NCBI RefSeq assembly: GCF_000143415.4
Contig: NW_003314350.1
Location: 717,060 to 781,059 of the forward strand
Reading direction: 5' to 3'
From: Selaginella moellendorffii
Lineage: Eukaryota > Streptophyta > Lycopodiopsida > Selaginellales > Selaginellaceae
Length of the DNA stretch: 64,000 bases
The first letter of the stretch is position 1, and the number at the start of each line of letters is the position of its first letter. Shown here piece after piece: positions 43,717 to 55,123 of the stretch. Under the pieces are notes generated by a model. It was given only the letters and a program-made list of their open reading frames with translations, was not told the DNA's origin and did not search any database. The position numbers and the translations under genes are program-made.

Positions 43717-44599
43717 ATGAATCACCTGGATCAGCCGAGAGTAGCCAAATTCCTTCGCGCCTACCTTCTAGCAAAGTATCTTCGCAATGACAATCTCCCC
43801 TGCGAGATCGAGCAGGTACATTGTCTCTGGCGCTTCCTCTCACGGATTTCTTCTCTTAGGGGCTCTATCTCGGATCGATCGGCGCAGCGTTCCACAAAGC
43901 AGCACTCCAGAATGTGCAAATCACTCACATTCTAACCATTGCCAACGCTCTCGAGATGCCTTTCACCCGGGATTTCAAGTATAAGCGTGTAGAAGGTATG
44001 AAGTAAAAGTTCTTCTCATAGTTTGCTTTGTTCTAGACTTGTTCTTTGTTCTTGCTAAGACCGCGAGTTCTCGTCTATCTCTTGCTCGATGATGTTCTTT
44101 CTTCTTGCTAAGAATGCAAGTTCCTGTCATATCTCTAGATTCCTCGTGGTTATCCCATGGTTCTCTGTGTTCTATGTTCTTTATATTGGTTTTCTTATGA
44201 TCTTGCTTTGGTTTTCTTACGTTTTGCTCGTGTTCCTTGTTTTTCCAGTACTGGACAGTGCCGACTCCAACTTAGCAAGCCATTTTGACGATTGCTTCGC
44301 GTTTATAGACGAAGCGAAAGCTTCCGGTGGAGCAGTTTTAGTACATTGTTTTGCCGGAAGATCTAGAAGGTTTGTAACTTTCGTTTTTTTCAGTCCAGGA
44401 AACTTACCCTTTTGTCGATCGATCTTGCAGTGTCACAGTGATCGTGGCTTACCTCATGAAATCTCACAGATGGAACCTCTCGCGAGCGCTGGAGCTCGTC
44501 AAGAGCAAGCGTCCGGAAGCGTCGCCCAATCCCGGATTTGTTCTCCAGCTCCAGCGATTCGAGCAGCAGCTCCGCTTGCATCCAGGCACTAGCATTTAA
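43717..44599 (+). CDS. Dual-specificity protein phosphatase (DsPTP1-like)
   Basis: Four exons join: MNHLDQPRVAKFLRAYLLAK to CEIEQ; GLYLGSIGAAFHKAALQN, ITHILTIANAL; LDSADSNLASHFDDCFAFID with the active site HCFAGRSRS split by an intron; and VTVIVAYLMKSHRWNLSRAL to SKRPEASPNPGFVLQLQRFE, stop TAA 44597. The HCxxGxxRS loop and the upstream general-acid Asp are present. Small plant DSPs of this type dephosphorylate MAP kinases. The ATG at 43717 is the first in frame. Confidence 0.92.
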
Positions 44600-44882
44600 A
44601 TCTCTCCTCGCTCCTCCCCTTTTTCTCCTCGCAGTTCTCGGTGCTCCTGATCGAGTTTTTCTCGTTTTCCTTGGTTGCAGAAGCTCTTCGCGAGAGATGA
44701 AAGTGTCTAAAGTTCCATAGAAAAGGACGATCCAAAGCTTTGTTCTACCACAAACACACAGACAATATAACAAAAGTTTTGATATACCGCTTTGATTAGC
44801 TAGGGTTTTTCCGCGCGAAGGCCGCGAATCGATCGCTAGCAGCGATTTCTCCATCGCCAGGGCTCCGGAATCGCGCAGCAGG

Positions 44883-47602
44883 ATGGACGATCGGCTCTTG
44901 TTTCACAGGGAGGATCTCGGCGATGGATTCCTGAGCGACATGGACGACGAAGTCGACATGGAGGAGATTCGGGAAGGGATGAAGCTTGTGCCGCTGCCCG
45001 ATATGTATCCCGACATAGATCGAGAGGCCCCTTTCTCCTCCTTGGATGATATTTTGAGATTACAGGTTCGTTCTCTCCGTCTCTAGCTAATGTAGCTCAC
45101 TCCAATCGCTCTCCAGGGCGCCGATGATCCATACAAATCCAACGAGGAAGATCAGTCCCATTCTGGCGAAGGTACTGTGATAGAAGTTATTTTTTCTTGG
45201 TGCCTTGTTCTCGAAAGTTCATACACTGTGTCATATCTTCTTGTTTCTTTTTCGCTTTAAGTTCTTACATTCTCTAGACTTTTCTTTTCTTTGGGCTGTC
45301 CGAGTTTCTTTGTGGATCGACCATTGGCATTGTTCTTCTTTCTTGTCGACGCTTAGCTAATTGTCTCAAGCTTTTTTTTTTTGTTCTTTGAATCTTCGTA
45401 GCTGCGAAGAAAGCTGCCAAGGTTGCTGCTCCTCATGTTCTCACTGGTGGTGTAGTCGCGGAGAGTGGCCCTCCGCCAGATTTTAGCCTCTGGACCGTGG
45501 AAGATGATCTTCTTCTTAGAAACGCAATGGAGGTAAAGTGAGTTGCTCGCGGTTTCAGCATGAAACAAACATGTCTTTACGTTGGGTTTCTTTCCATGTA
45601 GGCAGGCGCGGCCATGGAAGCTCTTGCCAGAGGTGCCATGCGATTCTCACGTCGTTACACAGTTCGAGAGCTCCGGGAGCGATGGAGAGCTCTTCTTTAC
45701 GATCCGGAGATCTCGTCCAAGGCGGCCATCCGGATGGTAGAGGCAGAAGCGTCGTTCTTGGAGTCCATGCGGCTCATGTTTCCCAACAAGCAAAAGCTCC
45801 AGGACTTCGTGCACAAGCGGCGGCAGAAGAGCGTCCGTGATACTTTCTACAAGAGAAAGAGAGGCTTGGCAGATGACAAAGGCGTGCTTGATGGCGTCGC
45901 CGACGGTGGAAGCCAGATCAACCTTGGAGAGAACGACTTGGACATGCTAGTTGATCCGGACGATCACGCTTTCTCTCAGATGGTCGATCTTCTTGCTACC
46001 GGAGGGATTGGAGCTGTCATTGGAGCTTTCCCTGGTGAATCTGAACTGGAAACGCAGCAGGATGCCAAGGACGAAGTCTCGCTTGAGAGTTCACTCAGCC
46101 CCGTGATGGTGGCAGCCCCGGAAAAATCATCTCAAACGAAGCTTGACGAACCAAATGGAGCTGCCGAAAATGACGTGACTGGAGATGCCAAGAAAGAGCT
46201 TCATGCAACCATTTCGGGTGAACGCATGCCTTCGTCTTCCAACTTGGACGTCAATGGCAATCCCGAGCCATACGTCATACTTTCGTCAGACGAAGAGGAA
46301 GACGACTATTTCCGGAAGCCGAAGAAATCACGCACAGATTCAGTCGTCCAGGAGAAGTTCGTCTGCTCCTTCAACACACAAGAGACAGAGATATCGGCCT
46401 TTGGAGCTATGTCCTCCCCTTCTTCCGAGCGCGTGCCTAGCTCACCGGAGGACGGCAGAGGCTGCACAAGTGATATGAGGTCTTCGGACTGTCTCGACAG
46501 AGCAGACGACGAGACGGCTGAAACCAGTGAAAAGCCGATCATCGAAGGCGGCAGCTACACAAGTTTTGCCTCAGGTAAACAATCTGTGTGGGTTATTGAA
46601 ATCCTTTTTTGGTTTTGTGTTGTTTTGTTTCGATTCTCTGCCTTGTTGTTTTCCCAGCAAACGTGAAGATAGAGCCCGGAACCGAGACGACAGGCGGGCT
46701 AGAAGTCGATTACTCGGCTCCAAAGGCGGGGACTTGCACAGACAACGAACTGGAAGTCACGACGGGCGTTCAAGAACTCCCTCCGGAAGTCGAAAGCGAC
46801 AATGAAATCGCTCGTTTCTCGGATGTTGAGACCATGGTAATTTCTAACTTGCATTAGAACACTCACACATTCTTCGTTATCTGTTCTACAGATACTAGAC
46901 ATGGACTTGGATCCAGGTGACAATGAACTCTCCGCAAGGGCAGGTAAAACTTTATCTGCAAGTACTTACATGGCTTGTGTGTGTATTACATAGAATCGAA
47001 GCGTTTCTATGGACAACATCAAATGACCATTCTAAGGTTGGAGCAGAGTGTAAACGCCGTGATGCAACGGTACCTCACTCGTAAAGGCGCCATTGCCATG
47101 CTCTACGGATACCACTTGAAGTATCTCATGGTGGCCAACGAGGTTTGCGAGAATGGCTGCTTTTCAGCTTCACGCTTGGCTCACACTTTGCATCCAAGGT
47201 TTCGATCGGTAGACGGACGCAAGGAAACGTCGTTGATGTCGATCTCGCACAGGAGGGCCCGGCAAACAGAGTTTCCAGAAAGCAGGTTTGTAGTTTCCAA
47301 GTTTCTGTCGCAGCTCTCACCATGGTTTTTTGTTTCAGGCAAGCATCAAGCTAAACGAAGATGGGATGTTCCATCTGAAAAACCTGGGAAAGAAGGTGTT
47401 GTACGTGAACGATGTTCTAGTTTTCACTGGCCAACGCGCGATCCTGAGCTCTAGCTGCCTAATCGAGGTCCTAAAATTTACCATCTGCGTGGAATGTTTT
47501 TACCTTTGGTTTTTCACAGGTGGGCGGCATGAGACTGGTTTTCGAGATGAACAGGAGGCTAACTCATCAGCGTGTAAAAGAAATGACCCAAGAAAGCTCG
47601 TA
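44883..47602 (+). CDS. MCRS1-like protein: N-terminal microspherule domain plus C-terminal FHA domain
   Basis: Start MDDRLLFHREDLGDG. The MCRS_N domain reads FSLWTVEDDLLLRNAME then AALARGAMRFSRRYTVRELR-like and RWRALLYDPEISS (45480-45720). A long acidic, Ser-rich middle carries no fold (46000-46850). A conserved helix (YLTRKGAIAMLYGYHLKYLM) precedes the FHA domain: VSIGRRTQGNVVDVDLAQEG, NRVSRKQASIKL, GMFHLKNLGKKVLYVN, SSCLIEVGGMRLVFEMN. Stop TAA 47600. In animals MCRS1 belongs to INO80 and NSL complexes; plant relatives include EMB1967-type FHA proteins. Phosphothreonine binding is expected from Arg and Ser of the FHA loops. Eight or so short introns. Confidence 0.88.
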
Positions 47603-47642
47603 ACAAAAGTAGATTCGTTGGTAACTTGAATTAACTCATCAC

Positions 47643-48029
47643 CTAAAGGTGTATTTTTTTTCCTAGACAAAAATAAAATAAAATCGTGGAAAAATCTTTC
47701 AGGTTTACCTTTTTCGTTGAAAAAGGTAAGAAAGGTTTTCCTATTTTTCCTTTTGGCATTATATAATAGGAAAGGTTGGCCTGATTCCTGGAACGAGTGA
47801 TGTAGTAGGACTCCGCCCTGGTGCCCTGCTGGACCACGAACCCTTCCTCCACCGGCAGGGCTCCATCGGGGCAGCGCTTCACCGCGAGGCGGAGATTGAC
47901 GACCGGGAAGAGCTGATTGACGACGCGGCCCTGGTGCCGCGACATCTTGGCGCCCGGCGGGACCAAGATGGATACATCTTGATGATGCTGATCCTTATCA
48001 CATCGATATTTATCTTGAGCTTTGCCCAT
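47643..48029 (-). other. Unrecognised minus-strand open frame head-to-head with GME
   Basis: A 128-codon frame reads SILVPPGAKMSRHQGRVVN, FPVVNLRLAVKRCPDGALP, EEGFVVQQGTRAESYYITRS. Its middle is GC-rich and coding-like; its last 30 residues fall in AT-rich DNA. I recognise no family and see no introns. It could be a young gene, a fragment, or antisense to the GME leader. Confidence 0.25.
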
Positions 48030-48089
48030 CGCCTCAGTAGCATAAGTAGGGGTATGAAGAGCGAAAGGATAGAAAAAGCATTGTGTGTA

Positions 48090-49428
48090 ATGGAGTGCTT
48101 TGGAGCTTACACCGTAGGAGCCGAGCTAGAGCGCGAGGCGTATTGGCCCCAAGCCAAGCTCCGGATTTCCATCTCCGGCGCTGGAGGATTCATCGCCTCG
48201 CACATAGCGCGGCGGCTCAAGGCGGAGGGACACTACGTGATCGCGTCCGACTGGAAGAAGAACGAGCACATGAGCGAGGACATGTTTTGCCACGAATTCC
48301 ATCTCGTGGATCTGCGCGTCATGGAGAATTGCTTGGCGGTGACAAGGGGCGTGGATCACGTCTTCAACCTCGCGGCGGACATGGGCGGAATGGGATTCAT
48401 CCAGTCCAATCACTCTGTGATTCTCTTCAACAACACCATGATCAGTTTCAACATGCTCGAGGCCTCCCGGATCAATGGAGTCAAAAGGTAGCCTGTGATG
48501 TTTCTAAGTTGTTCTTCCCAAGGATTTGGAGCTCACTCTCTCTCTTGGCTTCCAGATTTTTTTATGCGTCCAGTGCATGCATTTACCCCGAGTTTAAGCA
48601 GCTGGAGACTAACGTGAGTTTGAAGGAGTCAGATGCATGGCCGGCAGAGGTATGAAAAAGAAAAAAACAAAAAAGCTTCTTTTCTTTTGCGGGGAATCTG
48701 AAAAAATTTGCACTTTGCAGCCCCAAGATGCCTATGGACTGGAGAAGCTATGCACTGAAGAGCTGTGCAAGCACTACACCAAGGATTTTGGGATCGAGTG
48801 CCGCATTGGACGATTCCACAACATCTATGGACCCTTTGGAACCTGGAAAGGTGAGTTCATAGATTGAGATCTTCTTCTTGCTTCTTTAGCCTGAGTGGGA
48901 GTAACTGAGATTGTTTCAAAACCAGGTGGACGAGAGAAGGCTCCGGCTGCGTTTTGTCGAAAGGCTCTGACTTCCACCGATTCGTTTGAGATGTGGGGCG
49001 ATGGAATGCAGACGCGATCCTTCACCTTCATCGACGAGTGCGTGGAGGGCGTCTTGCGACTCACAAAGTCCGATTTCCGGGAGCCGCTCAACATTGGAAG
49101 CGACGAGATGGTGAGCATGAACGAGATGGCAGAGATCATACTCGGATTTGAGAAGAAGCAAATCCCGATCCGCCATATACCTGGGCCGGAGGGAGTTCGC
49201 GGGAGAAACTCGGATAACAGTTTGATCAAGGAGAAGCTCGGATGGGCTCCCTCGATGCGATTGAAAGATGGGCTGCGGATCACTTACTTGTGGATTAAGG
49301 AGCAGCTTGACAAGGAAATTGGCGAGGGATCTCAAGACTTACTTGCGGGTTACAGCTCCTCCAAGGTTGTGGGAACTCAAGCTCCAGTCCAGCTTGGTTC
49401 TCTCAGGAAGGCCGATGGAAAGGAGTAA
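48090..49428 (+). CDS. GME: GDP-mannose 3,5-epimerase
   Basis: GME converts GDP-D-mannose to GDP-L-galactose (and GDP-L-gulose), feeding ascorbate and cell-wall synthesis in the cytosol. Start MECFGAYTVGAELERE at 48090. The NAD-binding loop GAGGFIASHIARRL, the conserved SSACIYPEFKQLE (catalytic Cys), YGLEKL (Tyr-x3-Lys), and FHNIYGPFGTWKGGREK with KAPAAFCRKAL are all present over four exons. The C-terminus extends about 35 residues beyond the usual end (after YLWIKEQLDKE). Sequence conservation to other plant GMEs is very high. An in-frame upstream extension from 47934 exists but is not conserved. Confidence 0.96.
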
Positions 49429-49549
49429 ATCCATAACATTTTTGAATCTAAAAGAACGCAAAAATTTCAATGTAGTTTCGTTTTTTTAAATTGGAGGAAT
49501 ATTATTACCCTAAAGGTATATTCGTGAGGTTTAGGGCTTGCTTGTTTGG

Positions 49550-50664
49550 ATGGAGGGAGAAGTAACTTGCGCGAGGTTGCGTCTCCAGGACGATCGATCG
49601 GTGTACGCGAGGGTGCAATGGACGCCGGGCGCCTTCACGCTGGATGTTTCGGATGGATTCCAGGCATGGAGCTGTTCGCGTAAGTGAGATCTTGGCTTTG
49701 GCCCTCATTCCGGCTCTGGAGCTCTGTGTAGCATCCCGCGACATGATCGAGGACCGGGCTAGCCAGTGGGATCAATCCGTGGCCGATTATCTCCGAGACG
49801 TGAGGAGCCGATTGAGCGAGCACCAAGCTTCGTCCGTGTATAAGCTTGAGACTCCCTCAAGTAATGAAGCAAAAGTAAGAACCGATTGTTTTTCTTTCTT
49901 TCTTCCTGCCTTTCTTCTTGTTTGATCTCGAAGGCTCTGTCGTTTGATCTTGTATAGTTGTCTTGGACGATCCAGAGAGCTGGAACCACGTTGGAATCGC
50001 GCTGGAAGCTGATAAAATCAGCGGATTCCAAAGCGATAAATTGCCAGATTCTAGACTTTGTTCTAGAGGCAGACACGAAGATAAGAGTACGTGACTCTTT
50101 CGAGTTCTAGATTGAGAGCCTTTCTGTGCAGGAGGAGCTCAAGAACAAGACGAGACTATTTAACAGCATGAAAGCCGAGGTTGATAAATATCTGGAGCAA
50201 AACAAGAGACTCGTTCAAGAAAAGAACCAATCCGAGGAGGAGCTTATTCGCAAAGTAAGATCGCCTGTAAACTTTGGCTTGTGTGATTGACGAGCACATC
50301 TCTCCAGTTTGTGGCCTTGCTCAATTCAAAGAAAGCCAAGCTTCGCGAGCTCCAATTGGCCGTTCCTACACCGTCTAGACGATCAAGCAGCGGAGACGAT
50401 GACGAAGAAGAAGAGGCTACCGACAGAGAAGACAATGGTGACGAAGAGGATGATGATCAATCCTCCATTAGAATGGCGGCATCTCCCTCTCAACAAAGTA
50501 TCTCCCCCAAACTCAAGCAACGAGAGATCGTTCCCGAGAGTCCCATTGCTCCGGAGAGTCCATCCACAGCAACGAGCTTGAAGCAAACTCCAAGAGACGA
50601 TAGTTTGATGCTACGAAGCTCATCGAACTATACCAGTATTCCTCGAAAAAGGAAGCTTTTATAG
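49550..50664 (+). CDS. XRCC4: XRCC4 homologue (non-homologous end joining)
   Basis: XRCC4 forms filaments with XLF and holds DNA ligase IV at breaks. Five exons: the N-terminal head (TLDVSDGFQAWSCS; RASQWDQSVADYL; LSWTIQRAGTTLESRWKL), the long coiled coil (EELKNKTRLFNSMKAEVDKY, LEQNKRLVQEKNQSEEELI, FVALLNSKKAKLRELQ), and an acidic Ser-rich tail with a final basic signal (PRKRKLL, stop TAG 50662). The first intron gives phase 1 and the second exon starts CATCCCGC. Start ATG 49550 lies only about 120 bp after the GME stop. A decayed copy of exons 2-3 with their intron lies at 53490-53850. Confidence 0.9.
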
Positions 50665-50774
50665 TTCTAATACCTTAAACTCTGTATATATGTTATATAT
50701 TAATTGATTAAACCCTTATAGCGAGCTTTTTTCTTTTCTTTCCAATATGAAGTTGGTACTTTTTTTATCAATGT

Positions 50775-51880
50775 GGCATTGAGTTCAAGGGCTTTGCATA
50801 AGAAACCTTTCGGCCTGGCTTTGAATCTTATTCATCGCGGGTGCCCTGATGAGTTCTCTGAACAATCTGTGGCTGAAAATAAAATAAAAATCAAAACATT
50901 TGTATTTGTTTGCAGAGAAATTGAGGAAGGTAAGAAACAGATATATTGGCTACAAAAGATGGCGTCTTGAAATGTTTCCATGATAACACTACAGATCATA
51001 TCGAGTTTGCAGACAGGAAAGCCATGAAGTTGAAGGCAAAATCATAACTGGACACTTTGTCAGTGAGTCAACACTTCCGACTTTGGGTGTTTTTGTTTTA
51101 TTTTTCTTGGGACAGTTGACTTTACATTGAAGGAGCTTAAAACAGTTCGATTCAAGCAGAGGTTTTCATTCCGCAACCAGGATTACAGTCATGATATAAC
51201 ATGAATGCTTTCAGATAATCAAATTTGAAGAAATCCATTGCACTAAATGCCCCGCAGGCTGCTGGCATCTATCCTGAAATCAAATGTCCAGTGCATGTCA
51301 ACCAACATGTAAGCTTATATGTATTGGCAGATGGACTCTTCACAAATTCGGATACAAAGAATCGTATCTATCGGATGAATGGCTGACCAAGCTGATTATT
51401 ATTCACTGGTTTGCTCCTTTGTCACTAATTTACATGGCTAATCTCACAGACAGTCCCAAATCCCTTCTCATGGATGAAGCTTCAAAACTAACGAAGGACT
51501 CGCACCAGGTATAAATTAGTGATGAAGTGGACTAGACTTGGGCTAAACTTCGGACTGTATTTTCTAGACTCTAGAGGAGCTCACTTCATACGAATACCTC
51601 GACTACATCAGTAAGTTTGTAATTGCACCATATAAAGATAGTATCGTGCCTGTGATGAGTACAAGCCAAATCTCAAGTGAGAGCAGCCTGTTAGTGCTGA
51701 GCGATCTGGTTGACAAGGCACACACAAGAGGCTTGCAAGTTCATCCTTGGACATTCCAGAATGAGTATCATTTCTTGCACAAGGACTTCCATTATTAAGA
51801 GTTTGATTTTTGGCTAGACAAGATTAGCGTTGATGGCATCTTCACTGATTTCCCCATACAAAAGAAAGCTCTTCATTAGA
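50775..51880 (+). pseudogene. Glycerophosphodiester phosphodiesterase (GDPD), decayed
   Basis: Pieces in order: NLIHRGCPDEFSEQS (N-terminal HRG-like), DHIEFADRKAMKLK, DFTLKELKTVRF, AGIYPEIKCPVHVN, YKESYLSDEWLTKL, FAPLSLIYMANLTDSPKSLL, LEELTSYEYLDYISKFV, LVDKAHTRGLQVHPWTFQNE, FHKDF-like with an in-frame TAA (51798), then FDFWLDKISVDGIFTDFP. This is the plant GDPD domain order. Frameshifts, stops and missing catalytic segments show a pseudogene. Confidence 0.75.
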
Positions 51881-51889
51881 TTATTTATT

Positions 51890-53489
51890 TTGATTATTAT
51901 TTCTCTTTAGTTTTTGTTCAAGTCATCTAGCTCCCATTAAGTTTCTGGAGTGTTGCACCAACACGATGAGCAATGGGATCATATGCAGCATTTTTCTTAA
52001 GAAGAGATTATGAATTGGGCTGATTATCAGGTTGATTTGGTTGTCACCTTTTTAAAAATGCCAAGGAACTTGCTACCAACAGGCATGACATTTTGCATGC
52101 CAATAAAGTGACCATTTAGTTGTTGCCTGACAAGCATGTATGGTGAGACTAGAGAAGATGTCACCAAGGGATCATCCAGTGTTGCAACATGATTCTTCAC
52201 ATCATAAGTTTTGGTTAGAGATATTGTTTGTTTGCAAAATGGCACAACCGATGCTTTTGGCAAAATAATATTGTCACAGAGAATATGTAACTGTGTATCG
52301 TTGAAAATGAGTTTTGGAAGGAAAAAAACACACTCCACACCATGCTGGCTGGTCTGCTGTTCAAGAATTTATATGAAAAACTAGATTATGTTCTATTTTT
52401 AAAATACTTTTTGATGTCTATATTATAAGCCATATTGTGTTCCAATTTTTTATTACATATAAAACATCATAATGTTATATATATAAAAACTAGATTATGT
52501 TCTAGTTCTATAATAGTGCTTGAGAGTATATCTATATTAAAAACCATAGTATGTTCTAGTTTAGAACATAAGTTATATACAGAAAAAACATTAACATTAA
52601 GTTTTACATTAAAAACATAGTTTTAAATTAATTTTTGAGAAAATTATATGTTATCTAGTAGAAACTATATTGATTCACAGAACCATATGTTATGTATATT
52701 GCTTGCTATATTCAGTTCTACTATACTGTAAAAGAATAAAAAAAAAACCATGCATGGAATGAAAACCATATTGACAGGCATACTGTATCACCTTTAATTT
52801 CAAGAAAGGCATCAATTTTTTTGTGCTTGGAATTTGAAAAAGAAAAATAAAAAATATCTTATAGTGATCAAGCCTTATTCATGACCTCTGTTTAGAAGTC
52901 CCTTCAATGCCATATACCTAGAATCTCCCAAGAGTTAAGTAAACTTTCTTCTTGAAGCCATCACTTCAGTGTGGTTAAGGCCATTCATAAAGGTGTGAGA
53001 AAGGCCTCTAAACAAAGGAAGAGCTAAACAGACTATCCACCTTCCATAGTTAAAACCAAAGAACTGAAGCATCAAAAAAAGACTTTTCTACAAGCACAGA
53101 GTTTTGTCACATTTAGCACTAGTCCATAATTCTCATGTATAATGAAATTGGCATGGAAAAAAGAGAAGAAGCTATGAAAAGAACCTTAGATCAATCTATT
53201 GAGCTAAGCTTCTTTTTATTAAGAGATTGTAACTTCTCCAAACTCAAGAACAAGATTTGTCTCCTTTGTCATAGTGGACAAAGCTGTAATCCTTTTGAAA
53301 TCTTGCATAGGTGAGTTACATTTTCTTTGGAGATGATATTTAAACATCACACAATAAAATGTATTCAGTGAGGCTCTTGCCTTTTTTAAATTAGGTATAT
53401 TCTTACCCAGTTGTTTAGATGAGCTTGGGGCTAAGCCTCAGACAGTGTATGCCATGGTGCAATGCATTGGGCACATTCGCTCATGTAAG
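51890..53489. other. AT-rich spacer with one unrecognised frame
   Basis: A minus-strand frame of 103 codons (52338-52027; LPKASVVPFCKQTISLTKTY) has plausible composition but no family I know. The rest is AT-rich (ACTAGATTATGTTCTA-like motifs recur at 52380, 52490 and 52550) with no coding or RNA signal. Confidence 0.4.
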
Positions 53490-53850
53490 TGAAAGCTCTG
53501 CTTGCTTTGGTATTCATTCCAGCTATAGAGCTAGCATCTGATCAAGAAAGAGCTGATTGAGCAAGCACTAAAGCACTGAATCAAAAGTCATGTTTATCTC
53601 TTTCTTCCTGCCTTTCTTCTTGTTTTATTTTAATCTTAGAGGCTAATCTTGTATAGTTGTCTTGGACAATTCAGAGAGCTGAAACCATATTGAATTACAG
53701 TGGAATGTGATGATGTGATAAATTCACCAGATTCTAAAGCAATATTTTGCTATGGATTAGGACAATTATGGGGATATTCTTTTATGCAAGTAAATTAAAA
53801 TTATTGAGCTTTTTCAGGAGCTTGTCATCAAGAGAAGGGAAAATAATAAA
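53490..53850 (+). pseudogene. Ghost copy of XRCC4 exons 2-3 with intron
   Basis: GTTGTCTTGGACAATTCAGA (53656) matches GTTGTCTTGGACGATCCAGA of the gene (49958), and TTCTTCCTGCCTTTCTTCTT is shared inside the intron. Matches begin around CATTCCAGCTATAGAGCTAG and continue to CAGGAGCTTGTCATCAAGAG. Differences are mostly C to T and G to A. Because the intron is present it is a DNA-level duplicate, not a retrocopy. Confidence 0.75.
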
Positions 53851-55123
53851 ATTATTAATAAAATACTAAAATAATGAAAAAGAAAAAATAAATTTATCTA
53901 AGTATAAAGTCCTTAAAACTCTATCTTTATAGGGCTAAGATGGAAACTAATCCAAAAACTTAATTTGGGTATAGAATCCTAGATACCCATCCATGTGTAT
54001 AGCATTCAAATCCCATGAGCAAAGATTTGAAGTTTAATTCACCAGTGGTACAGAAAGATCACAAATGCATGATAATATTAAATTAAATATAAATAAATTT
54101 TAAAGAAGAGATACCAAATATGCTCTATAAAGCTGATCAATCAAGAATGTAATTTCCATATTTTTATTTTGATGGTGCTAAAAATGACTTAGTCTGGACA
54201 AAACCTCTAAAACAATTAGCTAAATGCTTTATTTCGTTAAAGTGGAACTTTTCATTATCCCACTTATGGTGTGTGGCCACATGCCATTTTTATAACAACA
54301 ATAAAAAATTGAAGTTTTAGCTTTATAATTTATAAATTAAAAACTTTTCATATGATTTTGTGTTATAATATTGTGAAATATAAAAAATAAATTAAAAAAC
54401 TGATAGAAATATTAATAAATATTAATTAAGTACTAGGAAATGGCATGTGGACACATGCTAATTAATGTCCCACTTTACTGAATAAGTTCCACTTTAACGA
54501 AATAAAGCATCTAAACAGTTTGATAGAGACAAGCAAAGGCTTTACCAACATAGATCACATCAACACCACAATCATCATGCCAAGATCTAGAATTGTTGCT
54601 TGTTTCTCCAGTTAAGCTCTACCATCTTCAAAAGATAAAAGTTAAATGAAACCATAAATTATTAAGGAAAACAAAGAGAAATAGATCAAGAGAGAGCTAG
54701 AAAGAAATATATGATTGATTATATGTGTTTTTTTTCTTAGGCAACTTAGCTAATGGTTAGTTCATGGTAGCATATCATCCATTGCCAAGTCATTTAAATC
54801 TATTGGATACATAATGCTAGTATATATAGTACACCTTACATAATATTACACATGCTTATGTCAATATAAAATTGCTATTGATATGCCATTGACATATGAG
54901 TACATAGAATGTTGATCTTTTGCTAACAAAAATAAAAACAAATGAATCTTTTTAGAAGCTTTTCCTTCCCCCTCCATGACTTTATATATGATATATTCCA
55001 TCTTGTTAATTTTCTCCAATTATGGTTTTCATTTTGAAAGTAGACTCTTTGTACTTGTGGAGATTAGCATATTCCATTACATATATCCTAACTTCTCTTT
55101 GAGATGTCACTTAAGTCTATCTT
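53851..55123. other. AT-rich spacer
   Basis: No gene is seen. A short inverted pair is present around TTTCGTTAAAGTGGAAC (54233) and GTTCCACTTTAACGAAAT (54486), flanking about 230 bp with GCCACATGCCATTT / AAATGGCATGTGG near the inner ends; this looks like a small foldback (MITE-like) element. Confidence 0.45.
54228..54507. mobile_element. MITE-like foldback element
   Basis: The left end ATTTCGTTAAAGTGGAAC is the reverse complement of the right end GTTCCACTTTAACGAAAT, and both arms continue inward (CATTATCCCACTTATGGTG versus AATGTCCCACTTTACTGAAT with mismatches; GTGGCCACATGCCATT versus AATGGCATGTGGACACATGC). The flanks AAATGCTTT and AAAGCATCT extend the palindrome. The AT-rich interior encodes nothing. 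Terminal inverted repeats of about 30 bp and total length of about 280 bp fit a MITE. Confidence 0.6.

Noticed and set aside
47934-48089. In-frame N-terminal extension of GME
   Set aside because: The extension is not conserved in the family and overlaps the opposite-strand frame; MECFGAYT at 48090 aligns with known GME starts.
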